Below, piece after piece: positions 44,945 to 53,812 of a DNA stretch of 61,465 nucleotides (positions are counted from its first letter, which is position 1; every line of letters begins with the position of its first letter). A program made the translations under genes and the position numbers. The DNA comes from Clostridium sp. CAG:440 (GTDB lineage: Bacteria > Bacillota > Clostridia > TANB77 > CAG-508), in contig FR898628.1 of NCBI GenBank assembly GCA_000437215.1, positions 1-61,465 of the forward strand. The letters are read 5' to 3'. The notes beneath the pieces are model-generated. The model did not search any database, was not told where the DNA came from, and worked only from the letters and a program-made list of their open reading frames with translations.

Positions 44945-46652
44945 ATGAAAAGTGAAGAAACTTTTTTTAAATATCCAGATTTTAATAATATAAAAGAAAT
45001 AATTTATAATTCAGTAGAAAAATATCCTAACAATATAGCATTTAAAATAAAAGAAAAAAATGGAAAAGAAGTAAAATATAAAGAAATAACATACAAAAAA
45101 CTATTAGAAGAAGCTAATAATTTAGGAACAGGACTATACAATTTAGGTCTAAAAGGTAAAAAGGTAGCTATAATTTCTAAAAATAGATATGAATATGCAC
45201 TAAGTTATGTAAGTATTTTGCTTGGCGGAATGGTTGCAGTGCCTTTAGACAAGGATTTTACTGAAATAGAACTAAAAAACGCATTAATTCGGAAGTCAGG
45301 TAGATGCAATTATATATAATGTAAAATATGAAGAAGTAATAAAAAAATTAAAAAATGAATCAAATATTAATTTAAAACACCTTATTTGTATGGATGAACA
45401 AACAGATGAAAATACTATAAATAAAGTAATAAAAAAAGGAGAAGAATTAATTAAACAAGGAAATACAGAATTTTTAAATGCTAAAATAAATGAAAAAGAT
45501 TTAGCAGTATTAATATTTACTTCTGGAACAACTTCTGCATCAAAAGCAGTAATGCTTTCACAATATAATATTGCAAAAAATATACATGATATGCTTATGG
45601 TAGAAAAATTTAAAAGCAGTGATGTAAATATTGCTTTCTTGCCATATCATCATGCATTTGGCTCAACAGGACAGCTTGTAATGCTAGCTTCAGGAATTCA
45701 AACAGTATTTCCAGATGGTCTAAAATATATTGGACAAAATTTAAAAGAATATGGAGTAACAGTTTTTGTTGGGGTTCCAAAGCTTATAGAAGCAATTTAT
45801 GATAGAGTAAATAAAGAAATAGAAAAACAAGGAAAAACAAAATTAATAAAAACTGCAAAACTATTTACAAATTTTTTGTTAAAGTGTAAGATAGATGTTA
45901 GAAGAAAAGCATATAAAAAAATAATAAACAATTTAGGAGGATTAAGATTTGTAATAAGTGGTGCTGCAGCTTTAAATAAAGATGTTGCAAATGGTTTTTA
46001 TGAACTTGGGATTGAAACAGTTCAAGGATATGGCTTAACGGAAACAGCACCTGTTGTTGCTGCAGAAAATTATAAATATAGAAAAAGTGGTTCAATAGGG
46101 TTTCCAATGCCAAGTGTAGATGTAGAAATTGTAAATAAAGACGAAAATGGTATAGGAGAATTAAAAGTAAAAGGACCAAATGTAATGATGGGTTATTACC
46201 AAAACGAAAAAGCAACAAAAGAAGTAATAAAAGATGGATGGTTTTATACAGGAGATTTGGCATATAGAGATAAAGAAGGGTATATTTTTATTGCTGGAAG
46301 AAAAAAAAATATGATAGTTTTAAAAAACGGTAAAAAAATTTTTCCAGAAGAGATGGAAGACTTAGTAAACCAAATTGATCTTGTAGAAGAAAGTTTTGTA
46401 TTTGGGATGCCAAAAGGAGATGACTTATTATTATCTGTAGAAATAAAATATAATGAAAAAGTAGCAAAAGAAAAATATCCAAACCTAAATGAAGAAGAAA
46501 TAAAAAAACTAATATGGAATAAAGTAAAAGAAACAAATAAATTACTACCTAAATACAAATATATAAAAAATATGATTTTAACCAAAGAAGACTTTATAAA
46601 AACATCAACACAAAAAATAAAAAGATTTGAAGAAATAAAAAAATTTATATAA
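44945..46652 (+). CDS. AMP-dependent acyl-CoA synthetase/ligase, one +1 shift
   Basis: 568 residues after the shift; ATG follows AGAGGGG. Adenylation motifs: LIFTSGTTSASKAVMLSQYN (A3), VQGYGLTETAPVVAAEN (A5), YTGDLAYRDKEGYIFIAGRKK (A7-A8, by parts) and a C-terminal IKTSTQKIKRF lysine. It resembles long-chain fatty-acid-CoA ligases. The break at 45290 lies in the N-terminal domain (ALI|GSQVDAIIYN). Unshifted product ends at 45319, before any catalytic motif. Confidence 0.9.
45290..45293 (+). other. CGGA +1 shift site in the acyl-CoA ligase (codon 116)
   Basis: ATT-CGG-AAG in zero frame; ATT-GGA-AGT (Ile-Gly-Ser) continues as GSQVDAII. Confidence 0.82.
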
Positions 46653-46675
46653 CTAAATTAGGAGGAAATTTATAA

Positions 46676-47350
46676 ATGACAAGGACAAAATTAGCAGATA
46701 GAGAGCTTCCAACATATACAAAAGGTGAAGAAATTTTTAACATGACATCACACATTGTAGGTGGAGCACTAGGAATTGTTGCAACAGTTCTTTGTATTGT
46801 AACTGCTGCCATACATAAAAATGTATATGGAGTTGTAAGTGGAGCAATATATGGTGTAACAATGATTTTACTATATACAATGTCTAGTGTTTACCATGGT
46901 TTAAATCCTAAATTAAAAGGTAAAAAGGTTATGCAAATATTAGATCATTGCAGTATATTTTTATTAATTGCAGGTTCATACACACCATTTACACTTTGCA
47001 CATTAAGAAATTATGATGTAGCTACAGGTTGGACAATATTTGGAATAATTTGGGCTGTTGCAATACTTGGAATAACACTAAATGCAATAGATTTAAAAAA
47101 ATACAAAAAGTTTTCAATGATATGTTACTTAATAATGGGATGGTGTATAATAGTAAAAGCTCCTTTATTGCCACAATTACTAACAATGAAAGGATTTATA
47201 CTTTTAGTATCAGGCGGAATAATATATACAATAGGTGCAATATTATATGGAATAGGAAAAAAACATAAATATATGCATTCAATATTCCATTTATGTATTT
47301 TAGCAGGAAGTTTTTTACAATTTTTATGTATTTTATTATATGTAATGTAA
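46676..47350 (+). CDS. trhA: Hemolysin III / TrhA family membrane protein (PAQR-like)
   Basis: 224 residues, seven membrane helices; ATG follows TTAGGAGG. Family motifs: GEEIFNMTSHIVGGALG, SSVYHGLNP with the metal His, LDHCSIFLLIAGSYTPF and the C-terminal MHSIFHLCIL. A TrhA homologue regulates membrane-lipid homeostasis in Bacillus; the haemolysin name is historical. It sits with lipid-related genes. Confidence 0.88.
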   Translation: MTRTKLADRELPTYTKGEEIFNMTSHIVGGALGIVATVLCIVTAAIHKNVYGVVSGAIYGVTMILLYTMSSVYHGLNPKLKGKKVMQILDHCSIFLLIAGSYTPFTLCTLRNYDVATGWTIFGIIWAVAILGITLNAIDLKKYKKFSMICYLIMGWCIIVKAPLLPQLLTMKGFILLVSGGIIYTIGAILYGIGKKHKYMHSIFHLCILAGSFLQFLCILLYVM

Positions 47351-47372
47351 ATAAAGAGTAAGGAAAAATCAA

Positions 47373-48018
47373 GTGGAAAAAGTAAAAAAAATTACAAAAA
47401 AATATTTTAAATATATAGTTTTAGTTGCATGTATGTGTTTAATATTTGTTTTATATAACGAAGTTTCAAAAAAACAAATATTATCAATGGATACATCAAT
47501 ATATAATGTAATATCAAACAATATAATATCAGATAGTTTAACCCCTACAGTTGTATTTTTAACAAATATAGGGGGAACTGTTTTTTTAATTGTTTTAACA
47601 TTAATTTTATTATTAACCATAAAAAATAAAAAAATAGGGCTTTGTATTACAATTAATTTGGCATTATCTGCTTTAATAAATTTTTTATTTAAAAATATTG
47701 TACAAAGACCAAGACCAGATGAATCAATTAGACTAATAAGCGAAAGCGGTTTTAGTTTTCCATCACGGACATTCCATGGTAAGTTTATCTTTTTATGGTT
47801 TTTTAATATATTTAATTTATAAAAATATACAAAATAAATATATAAAATGGATTTTAATTTTATTATTAGGTCTATTGATTTTTATTGTAGGAACAAGTAG
47901 AATATATTTAGGAGTGCATTATCCAAGTGATGTATTAACAGGATTTTTGCTTGCAATTTCATATTTAATTATATTTATAGGGGTTGCAAATAAATTTATA
48001 TTAAAAAAGGATGAATAA
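47373..48018 (+). CDS. PAP2-family phosphatase, one +1 shift
   Basis: 214 residues after the shift, from GTG 47373 after AAGGAAAAA. Six membrane helices. The three phosphatase motifs are KNIVQRPRPDE, FPS|GHSM and SRIYLGVHYPSD. The CGG at 47766 splits the second motif between the Ser and the Gly, so an unshifted protein (ending 47822) lacks the catalytic histidines. It dephosphorylates lipid phosphates such as undecaprenyl diphosphate or PA. Its stop overlaps the dgkA start (TAATG). Confidence 0.9.
47766..47769 (+). other. CGGA +1 shift site in the PAP2 gene (codon 132)
   Basis: TCA-CGG-ACA in zero frame; TCA-GGA-CAT (Ser-Gly-His) restores the family-defining PSGH motif. Confidence 0.88.
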
Positions 48019-48399
48019 TGGAAAAAGAAGAATTATTTAAAAAGACAAATAAAAAGAAAATAACAAATAGCTTTAAATATGCTTTTTGTGGAATTATTAC
48101 AGGAATAAAGAATGAAAAAAATATGAAAATACATATTTTGATTATGGTTTTAGCAATAATTGCAGGAATAATATTAAAAATAACACCTTTAGAATGGATT
48201 ATATGTATTATTTTATTTGGAATTGTTATATGTGCAGAACTTCTAAATTCGGCTATAGAAATTGTAGTAGATATGATAACTCCATATAAAAATGAGAATG
48301 CAAAAAAGGCTAAAGATATAGCAGCACGGTGGAGTCCTTGTCACTGCAATTTCTGCAGCAATTGTGGGACTTATTATATTTATACCAAAAATATTTTAA
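48018..48399 (+). CDS. dgkA: Diacylglycerol/undecaprenol kinase (DgkA family), one +1 shift
   Basis: 126 residues after the shift, coupled to the PAP2 gene by TAATG. Family features: FKYAFCGIITGIKNEKNMKIH, ICAELLNSAIEIVVDM and KAKDIAA|GGVLVTAISAAIVGL. The break at 48327 precedes two glycines of the conserved KDxxAGAVLV-type motif, and the last helix is in the +1 frame. With the PAP2 phosphatase next door it may recycle undecaprenol. Confidence 0.9.
48327..48330 (+). other. CGGT +1 shift site in dgkA (codon 104)
   Basis: GCA-CGG-TGG in zero frame; GCA-GGT-GGA (Ala-Gly-Gly) is needed. Unshifted reading ends at 48416. Confidence 0.85.
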
Positions 48400-48417
48400 T
48401 AATAAAGGGGAAATAAA

Positions 48418-49047
48418 GTGGATGATACAATAGTATATTTAATTAGGCATGCTGAAACTGTTGATGAGAATGGTATTAGAAATACCAATGAAGACTCTCA
48501 AATGATTAATGAAAAAGAAATATTATCAGTAGAAGGAGAAGAACAAGCAAAAAAATTAAGTGAAAATACTGAATTAAAAAATTTAGATATTATATGGTCA
48601 AGTAGTTATACTAGAGCTAAAGCAACAGCAAAATATATTGCAAATGTAAATAATTTACCTTTTAATTTAGATAACGATTTAAGTGAAAGAAAATTAGGAA
48701 ATTTAAAGGAATTGGGGAAATTTATGAAGGATAAAAGTACGAGAGATCCTTCACAAGAACAATTATTAGATAGAACATTTAGAACATCTGATGGAGAAAG
48801 TGCAGAACAAACTAGAGATAGGATGAATAAATTTTTTGACAGAATACTTAAAGAATATAGGGGAAAAAGAATTGCAGCAATTAGTCATGGAGGATCAATA
48901 AAGTTCTTTTTATTAAATTGGTGTACAGTAAATGAGAATGTTAAACTTGTGTATAACAAAAATACAATTTTAAATATAAAATCGCCATGTTTGTTAAAGT
49001 TGACTTTTAGAAAAAATGAATTGATTAATTTAGAACAAATAGATTAA
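48418..49047 (+). CDS. Histidine phosphatase family protein (phosphoglycerate mutase-like)
   Basis: 209 residues from GTG 48418, after AAAGGGGAAATAAA. The phosphohistidine motif is YLIRHAETVDENG near residue 6, with WSSSYTRAKATAKYIA and ISHGGSIKFFLL as second and third motifs. Substrate not predictable. Probably in the same unit as dgkA. Confidence 0.88.
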   Translation: MDDTIVYLIRHAETVDENGIRNTNEDSQMINEKEILSVEGEEQAKKLSENTELKNLDIIWSSSYTRAKATAKYIANVNNLPFNLDNDLSERKLGNLKELGKFMKDKSTRDPSQEQLLDRTFRTSDGESAEQTRDRMNKFFDRILKEYRGKRIAAISHGGSIKFFLLNWCTVNENVKLVYNKNTILNIKSPCLLKLTFRKNELINLEQID

Positions 49048-49051
49048 TTAG

Positions 49052-49095
49052 AAGCCATAAAATGAATTTTATTATAAATTCGTTTTATGGCTTTA
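49052..49095 (+). terminator. Rho-independent terminator
   Basis: AAGCCATAAAA pairs with TTTTATGGCTT, with inner GAATTT/AAATTC. Confidence 0.75.
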
Positions 49096-49239
49096 AAAAA
49101 GTAATTTTTTAAAAAAGTAATTTATTTTAAAAAATACTACACAAATAAGAAATAATGTGATACAATAAAAAACGAAAATTATAAGATAAAGGATAAAAAC
49201 CTTGAAAATACAATAAAAAACAAAGAGGAGGAGAGAGAT

Positions 49240-49959
49240 ATGTCAGGACATTCAAAATGGCATAATATTCAAGCAAAGAAAGGTAAAGCAGATGCAGCAA
49301 GAGGAAAAATATTTACAAAATTAGGAAGAGAATTATTAATAGCAGTAAAACAAGGAGGACCAGATCCAGCTGGAAATTCAAAACTAAAAAGTGTAATTGC
49401 AAAATGTAAGGCAGCAAACATGCCAAATGATACAATAAATAATGCAATAAAAAAAGCATCATCAAGTAACGAAAACTATGAAGAAATAACATATGAAGGT
49501 TATGGACCAAATGGAGTAGCAGTTATAGTAGAAGCTTCAACAGACAATAAAAATAGAACAGCAGCAGATGTAAGACATGTATTTGACAAAGCGGGAGGAA
49601 ACTTAGGAACAACAGGATGTGTATCATACATGTTTAACAAAAAAGGAGTTATAGTAATAGAAAAAGAAACTTGCAAAATGGATGAAGAAGAATTAATGAT
49701 GCTTGCAATTGAAAGTGGAGCAGAGGACTTTGAAGCAGGAGAAGAAGTATATGAAATAACAACAGACCCAAGTGAATTTACAAATGTATGTGAAAAACTA
49801 GAACAAAACAATATAGAATTCTTAGAAGCAGAAGTTCAAATGGTTCCAACAACAACAGTAAGTTTAGATGAACATGGAGTAGAAAAAATGGAAAGACTAA
49901 TTGAAAGATTAGACGAATTAGATGACGTTTCAAATATTTATCATAATTGGGAAGAATAA
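49240..49959 (+). CDS. yebC: YebC/PmpR family protein
   Basis: 239 residues; ATG follows AGGAGGAGAG. Signature start MSGHSKWHNIQAKKGKADA, then GPDPAGNSKLKSVIAKCK, YEGYGPNGVAVIVEA and AGGNLGTTGCVSYMFNKKG. Long annotated as a transcription regulator; some members act on translation by relieving ribosome stalling. Complete, no shift site. Confidence 0.95.
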   Translation: MSGHSKWHNIQAKKGKADAARGKIFTKLGRELLIAVKQGGPDPAGNSKLKSVIAKCKAANMPNDTINNAIKKASSSNENYEEITYEGYGPNGVAVIVEASTDNKNRTAADVRHVFDKAGGNLGTTGCVSYMFNKKGVIVIEKETCKMDEEELMMLAIESGAEDFEAGEEVYEITTDPSEFTNVCEKLEQNNIEFLEAEVQMVPTTTVSLDEHGVEKMERLIERLDELDDVSNIYHNWEE

Positions 49960-49977
49960 GAAATAAGAGGTAAAAAA

Positions 49978-51645
49978 ATGAAACAAGGAAATAAAAGGAA
50001 AATATTAATAATTGCAATAGTTGTAGTTATATTAATAGCAGTTGCTATAGGGGTAGTATTAGCACTTACAAAAACAGACTTCATGAAAAGTAATAAAGAT
50101 TTATTTTTTAAATATGCATCACAAATGTTTGACAATGAAAATGGATTTGGAGATAACAGGCTAGAACAATATAATGAAAAACAAAAAAATACCGTATATG
50201 AAAATTATGGAAAAATTACAGCAAATATAAGTTCTGAAAATATTGATGAAAAAACACTAAAAAAAATAAATGATTTAAATATAAGTTTTGTAGGAAATAT
50301 TGACAATGCTAGCAATAGCGCTGAAGAACTAATAAAAATAAATTATTCTGATAATGTTAATTTTGCATTTAATGTAAAAAAAGTAGATGACTCTTATGGA
50401 ATAAAATTAAATAAAGTTGCAAAACAATATTTAGTAGTTGAAAAAGATGGAATAAGTGATTTGTTATCAATGCTTGGAATAAAAATAAGCACAAACAATA
50501 TAGATTTAGATGCATTAAACTTTGAAAATATAGCATTTAATGAAGAGGAAATTAGCAAAATAAAAGAATTATATTTAAACAACATAAAAAATATAATTGA
50601 TGATGGAAATTTTTCTAAAGTTTCAACATCTAATGCAGAAGGATATATGGTTGAATTAAGCAATAGTCAATTAAAAGATATATTAGTTAACATATTAGAA
50701 ACATTAAAAACAGATGATGTTATGAAAAATAAAATAAATAAGTTAACAGGACAAAGTATTGACGAAGATACCATAAGTTCTGCAATAGACAGTGTAAATG
50801 AACAAGAAGTAGAAGAAGGTAAAACAACAATTACTGTATATCAAAATGAAGGCAAATTAAATAAAATAGAAATACAAATTAATGATCAAGTAAAAGTTGA
50901 ATTTAGTAAAGATTCTGGGGATGACAATTTAGAATATAACGTAAAAATAACAACAAACATAAACAATGAAAATGCTGAAGTAGATTTAAAAATAACATAT
51001 GAAGGGTTGCAAGCATTAGAAGATGTTAAACAAAATGCTGCAATAACACTTTCTTTTGGAAATGAAGAAAGCAGTAAATATGAGTATAATATATCAAATG
51101 AAATTAAATTTATAGATAGTGTTGAAATTACAAGTTTTGGAAGTAAAGATTCTATTATTTTAAATAAATTATCATCAGAAAGATTAGCAAAAATATTAGG
51201 ACAAATTGGAAGCAAAATAGAAGAAGTAAATAAAGAAAATATGGATGAAGTTGGAATAAATGGAGCAAATCCTCTTATTTATTGGGTACCAGGTTTAAGC
51301 AGTGGACTTGAAACATTAAGTTTAAACCAAAATTCAACACAAAATAGTGACAAAAGCAATTCATCAAATACTACAGTTACAATGGACGAAGCACAAAGAC
51401 AAACATTTAACTCTAAATATACAAAATATGAAGGAGATAGTAAAAAAGGTTCAGATGTGAAATCTTTGGTTATGGAAATAATTGCAGGAAATATGGCAGA
51501 AGATAGAGAAATAAAAGTTACAGGAGATATAAAAATTATAAACAATCAAATGCCAGAAAATATTGACAACAGTAAAACATATAAAGTGGAATGTAAATAT
51601 GATGACGAAAAATATATAAATGAAATTAATATAACAGAAAATTAA
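49978..51645 (+). CDS. Membrane-anchored extracytoplasmic protein of unknown function
   Basis: 555 residues, 18 bases after yebC. A short basic N-terminus and one helix (KRKILIIAIVVVILIAVAIG) are followed by a large secreted part rich in Asn, Glu, Ile and Lys. It contains DFMKSNKDLFFKYASQMF early, and further segments with alternating strands. No lipobox cysteine and no family that I recognise. It resembles the smaller protein at 59058 in design. Role unknown. Confidence 0.6.
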   Translation: MKQGNKRKILIIAIVVVILIAVAIGVVLALTKTDFMKSNKDLFFKYASQMFDNENGFGDNRLEQYNEKQKNTVYENYGKITANISSENIDEKTLKKINDLNISFVGNIDNASNSAEELIKINYSDNVNFAFNVKKVDDSYGIKLNKVAKQYLVVEKDGISDLLSMLGIKISTNNIDLDALNFENIAFNEEEISKIKELYLNNIKNIIDDGNFSKVSTSNAEGYMVELSNSQLKDILVNILETLKTDDVMKNKINKLTGQSIDEDTISSAIDSVNEQEVEEGKTTITVYQNEGKLNKIEIQINDQVKVEFSKDSGDDNLEYNVKITTNINNENAEVDLKITYEGLQALEDVKQNAAITLSFGNEESSKYEYNISNEIKFIDSVEITSFGSKDSIILNKLSSERLAKILGQIGSKIEEVNKENMDEVGINGANPLIYWVPGLSSGLETLSLNQNSTQNSDKSNSSNTTVTMDEAQRQTFNSKYTKYEGDSKKGSDVKSLVMEIIAGNMAEDREIKVTGDIKIINNQMPENIDNSKTYKVECKYDDEKYINEINITEN

Positions 51646-51660
51646 TAGTTCTAAAATACA

Positions 51661-51692
51661 AAAAAAAGCATATATTATTATATGCTTTTTTT
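51661..51692 (+). terminator. Rho-independent terminator
   Basis: AAAAAGCATATA pairs with TATATGCTTTTT; T-run follows. Confidence 0.8.
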
Positions 51693-51710
51693 ATGCATTA
51701 AAAAGAAAAG

Positions 51711-51758
51711 AAAGGAATTAATCAATTAAATTTTATAAATATTGATTATATAAGAAAA
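51711..51758 (+). promoter_or_regulatory. Hairpin leader of spoIIIAA, like the dnaE leader
   Basis: GAAAGGAATTAATCAATTAA and ATTGATTATATAAGAAAAAT flank the element, both shared with the dnaE leader. AATCAAT (51720-51726) pairs with ATTGATT (51741-51747). The ribosome binding site is about 43 bases from the start unless the hairpin forms. Confidence 0.55.
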
Positions 51759-52628
51759 ATGGATAAAATTGAAGAAATATTAAGGTATTTTAGTAGAAAT
51801 ATATATAATTTAATAATGAAAAAACTAAATGAAAAAGAGAATTTGAAGAACGAAATAACAGAAATAAGAATAAGAGTAGGAAAGCCCATAATACTAAAAA
51901 CAAGAAACAAAGATATAATTATTAATTACAAAATAGACCCAGAAGAAATATTAGATTTGTTGGGAAGGATATGTGAAAACTCAATATATGCATATAAAAA
52001 TCAAATATGTGAAGGCTTTTTAACAATAAAAGGTGGACACAGAATAGGGATAACAGGAACAGTAATTATAGAAGACAATAAAATAATAAACATAAATTAC
52101 ATATCAAGTCTAAATTGCAGAATTGCAAGAGAGGTTATAGGATGTAGTAAAAAAATATTAAATGAAGTTTTAGACATAGAAAATCATACAATATTTAACA
52201 CTGTAATTGTTTCGCCACCTGGAAGAGGAAAAACAACAATATTAAGAGATTTAATAAGAAATTTAAGTAATGGAATAGATGAAAAAGGCTTTAGTGGTAA
52301 AACAATAGGCCTTGTAGATGAAAGAGGAGAAATAGCAGCAACTTACAAAGGTGTGGCACAAAATGATGTAGGAATTAGAACTGATATTATAGGAAATGTG
52401 TCAAAAACAAAAGGAATAGAAATGCTAATAAGGTCTATGGCGCCAGATATTATAGCATGTGATGAAATAGGATCTAAAGAAGATATACTTGCAATAGAAA
52501 GGGCTATGATATCAGGAGTTAAAGGAATCTTTACAATGCATGGAAGAACGCTGGAAGATATAAAAAATAATAAAGAAGTTTATAGATTAGTAGAAAATAA
52601 AAAAATAGAAAAAATAATATTTATTTAA
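51759..52628 (+). CDS. spoIIIAA: Stage III sporulation protein AA
   Basis: 289 residues. Secretion-ATPase-like: EITEIRIRVGKPI, the Walker A SPPGRGKTTILRDL near residue 153, GLVDERGEIAA and PDIIACDEIGSKED. It is the motor of the SpoIIIA-SpoIIQ channel that feeds the forespore. First gene of a complete spoIIIAA-AH set. No shift site. Confidence 0.95.
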   Translation: MDKIEEILRYFSRNIYNLIMKKLNEKENLKNEITEIRIRVGKPIILKTRNKDIIINYKIDPEEILDLLGRICENSIYAYKNQICEGFLTIKGGHRIGITGTVIIEDNKIININYISSLNCRIAREVIGCSKKILNEVLDIENHTIFNTVIVSPPGRGKTTILRDLIRNLSNGIDEKGFSGKTIGLVDERGEIAATYKGVAQNDVGIRTDIIGNVSKTKGIEMLIRSMAPDIIACDEIGSKEDILAIERAMISGVKGIFTMHGRTLEDIKNNKEVYRLVENKKIEKIIFI

Positions 52629-52681
52629 GGTTCTAAATATAATTTGTATGAATATAATATAGAAAAAAGGACAAGGTTAAA

Positions 52682-53192
52682 ATGCAAATTATTAAATATT
52701 TTATATTATTTTTAATATTTATATTATCTAATATTATTGGAAAATCTATAGCAAAAAAATATACATACAGGTTAGAAGAATTAAAAGAAATGAAAAGTGC
52801 ATTAAATATATTTAAAACCAAAATAGAATTTACATATGAACCAATTCCAGAAATATTTTTAGAAATATCAAAAAATACAAGCAAAACAATAGCAAATATT
52901 TTTGAAATGGCAAAATTAGAAATGGATAAAACAGATGCACAAACAGCATGGCAAAAAGCCATAGATGAATCAGAAAATAATTTTAAAGAAGAAGACAAAA
53001 AAACATTAAAAGTTATGGCAAAAATGCTTCGGAAAGTCTGATTTAGAAGGACAAATAAGTCAAATAGACCTAACACAAAATTTTTTAGAAAAGCAAATAG
53101 AAGAAGCCAAAAACGAAAAAGATAAAAATGAAAAGCTATACAAAAAATTAGGAACAATTATTGGACTTGCTATTGTAATAGTTTTAATTTAA
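52682..53192 (+). CDS. spoIIIAB: Stage III sporulation protein AB, one +1 shift
   Basis: 169 residues after the shift; ATG after AAAGGACAAGGTTAAA. An N-terminal helix, then the typical RLEELKEMKSALNIFKTKI and TYEPIPEIF, and later GKSDLEGQISQIDLTQ and a C-terminal helix (GTIIGLAIVIVLI). Membrane component of the SpoIIIA complex. The break at 53030 precedes the conserved glycine (AKML|GKSDLEGQ). Unshifted reading stops at 53041. Confidence 0.92.
53030..53033 (+). other. CGGA +1 shift site in spoIIIAB (codon 117)
   Basis: CTT-CGG-AAA in zero frame; CTT-GGA-AAG (Leu-Gly-Lys) is needed. Confidence 0.85.
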
Positions 53193-53201
53193 GGAGTTTT
53201 T

Positions 53202-53397
53202 ATGGATATAAATTTATTATTTAAAATTGCCGCAATAGGAATATTAGTTGCAGTATTACATCAAGTTTTAGTAAGAGCAGGAAGAGAAGACCAAGCAATG
53301 ATGACAACACTTGCACGGACTTGTAATTGTTTTAACAATGGTAATTAAAGAAATAAGCACTTTATTTGATACTGTAAGAACAATATTTAATCTTTAA
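53202..53397 (+). CDS. spoIIIAC: Stage III sporulation protein AC, one +1 shift
   Basis: 64 residues after the shift, the usual family size; ATG follows AAGGAG. Two helices: NLLFKIAAIGILVAVLHQVL, and GLVIVLTMVIKEISTLF after the shift. REDQAMMTTLA|GLV is the family-typical loop. Unshifted reading ends at 53348. The ORF is so small that ordinary gene finders would miss it. Confidence 0.9.
53316..53319 (+). other. CGGA +1 shift site in spoIIIAC (codon 39)
   Basis: GCA-CGG-ACT in zero frame; GCA-GGA-CTT (Ala-Gly-Leu) is needed. Confidence 0.85.
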
Positions 53398-53408
53398 AGA
53401 GGTAAAAA

Positions 53409-53796
53409 ATGGATATTGTAAAAATAGTTGGAATTTCGTTAATTGCACTTATTTTAATAATATTATTAAAACAATATAAGCCTGAATTTGCAATATACAT
53501 AAGTATTCTTACAGGAATTTTAATTTTATTTTTGGTTATGGACAAACTTACTCGGAATAATAACATTAATACAATCTATAGCAAGTAAAGCATCCATAAA
53601 TACAACATTTATAGTACTACTTATTAAAATAACTGGAATTGCCTTTTTAGCGGAATTTGCAGTAAGTATATGCAAAGATTCTGGGGAAAGTGCAATTGCA
53701 AGTAAAATAGAACTTGGAAGTAAAATAATAATAATTTCTATGTCTGTACCAATAATTTCAAGTCTTTTGGAACTTATTGTTAAAATATTGCCATAA
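53409..53796 (+). CDS. spoIIIAD: Stage III sporulation protein AD, one +1 shift
   Basis: 128 residues after the shift; ATG follows AGAGGTAAAAA. Four membrane segments: IVKIVGISLIALILIILL, FAIYISILTGILILFLVM, then after the shift GIITLIQSIA and KITGIAFLAEFAVSICKDSGES, and a final IIISMSVPIISSLLELIVKI, given here as separate hydrophobic stretches. Break at 53553 (DKLT|GIITLI). Unshifted reading ends at 53588. Confidence 0.9.
53553..53556 (+). other. CGGA +1 shift site in spoIIIAD (codon 49)
   Basis: ACT-CGG-AAT in zero frame; ACT-GGA-ATA (Thr-Gly-Ile) is needed. Confidence 0.84.
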
Positions 53797-53812
53797 AGAA
53801 GGATGTTAACAA

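Noticed and set aside
49240..51645. yebC and the following gene as part of the decoding anomaly
   Set aside because: Both frames are intact and nothing in the sequence links them to CGG; mentioning YebC's ribosome role would be association only.
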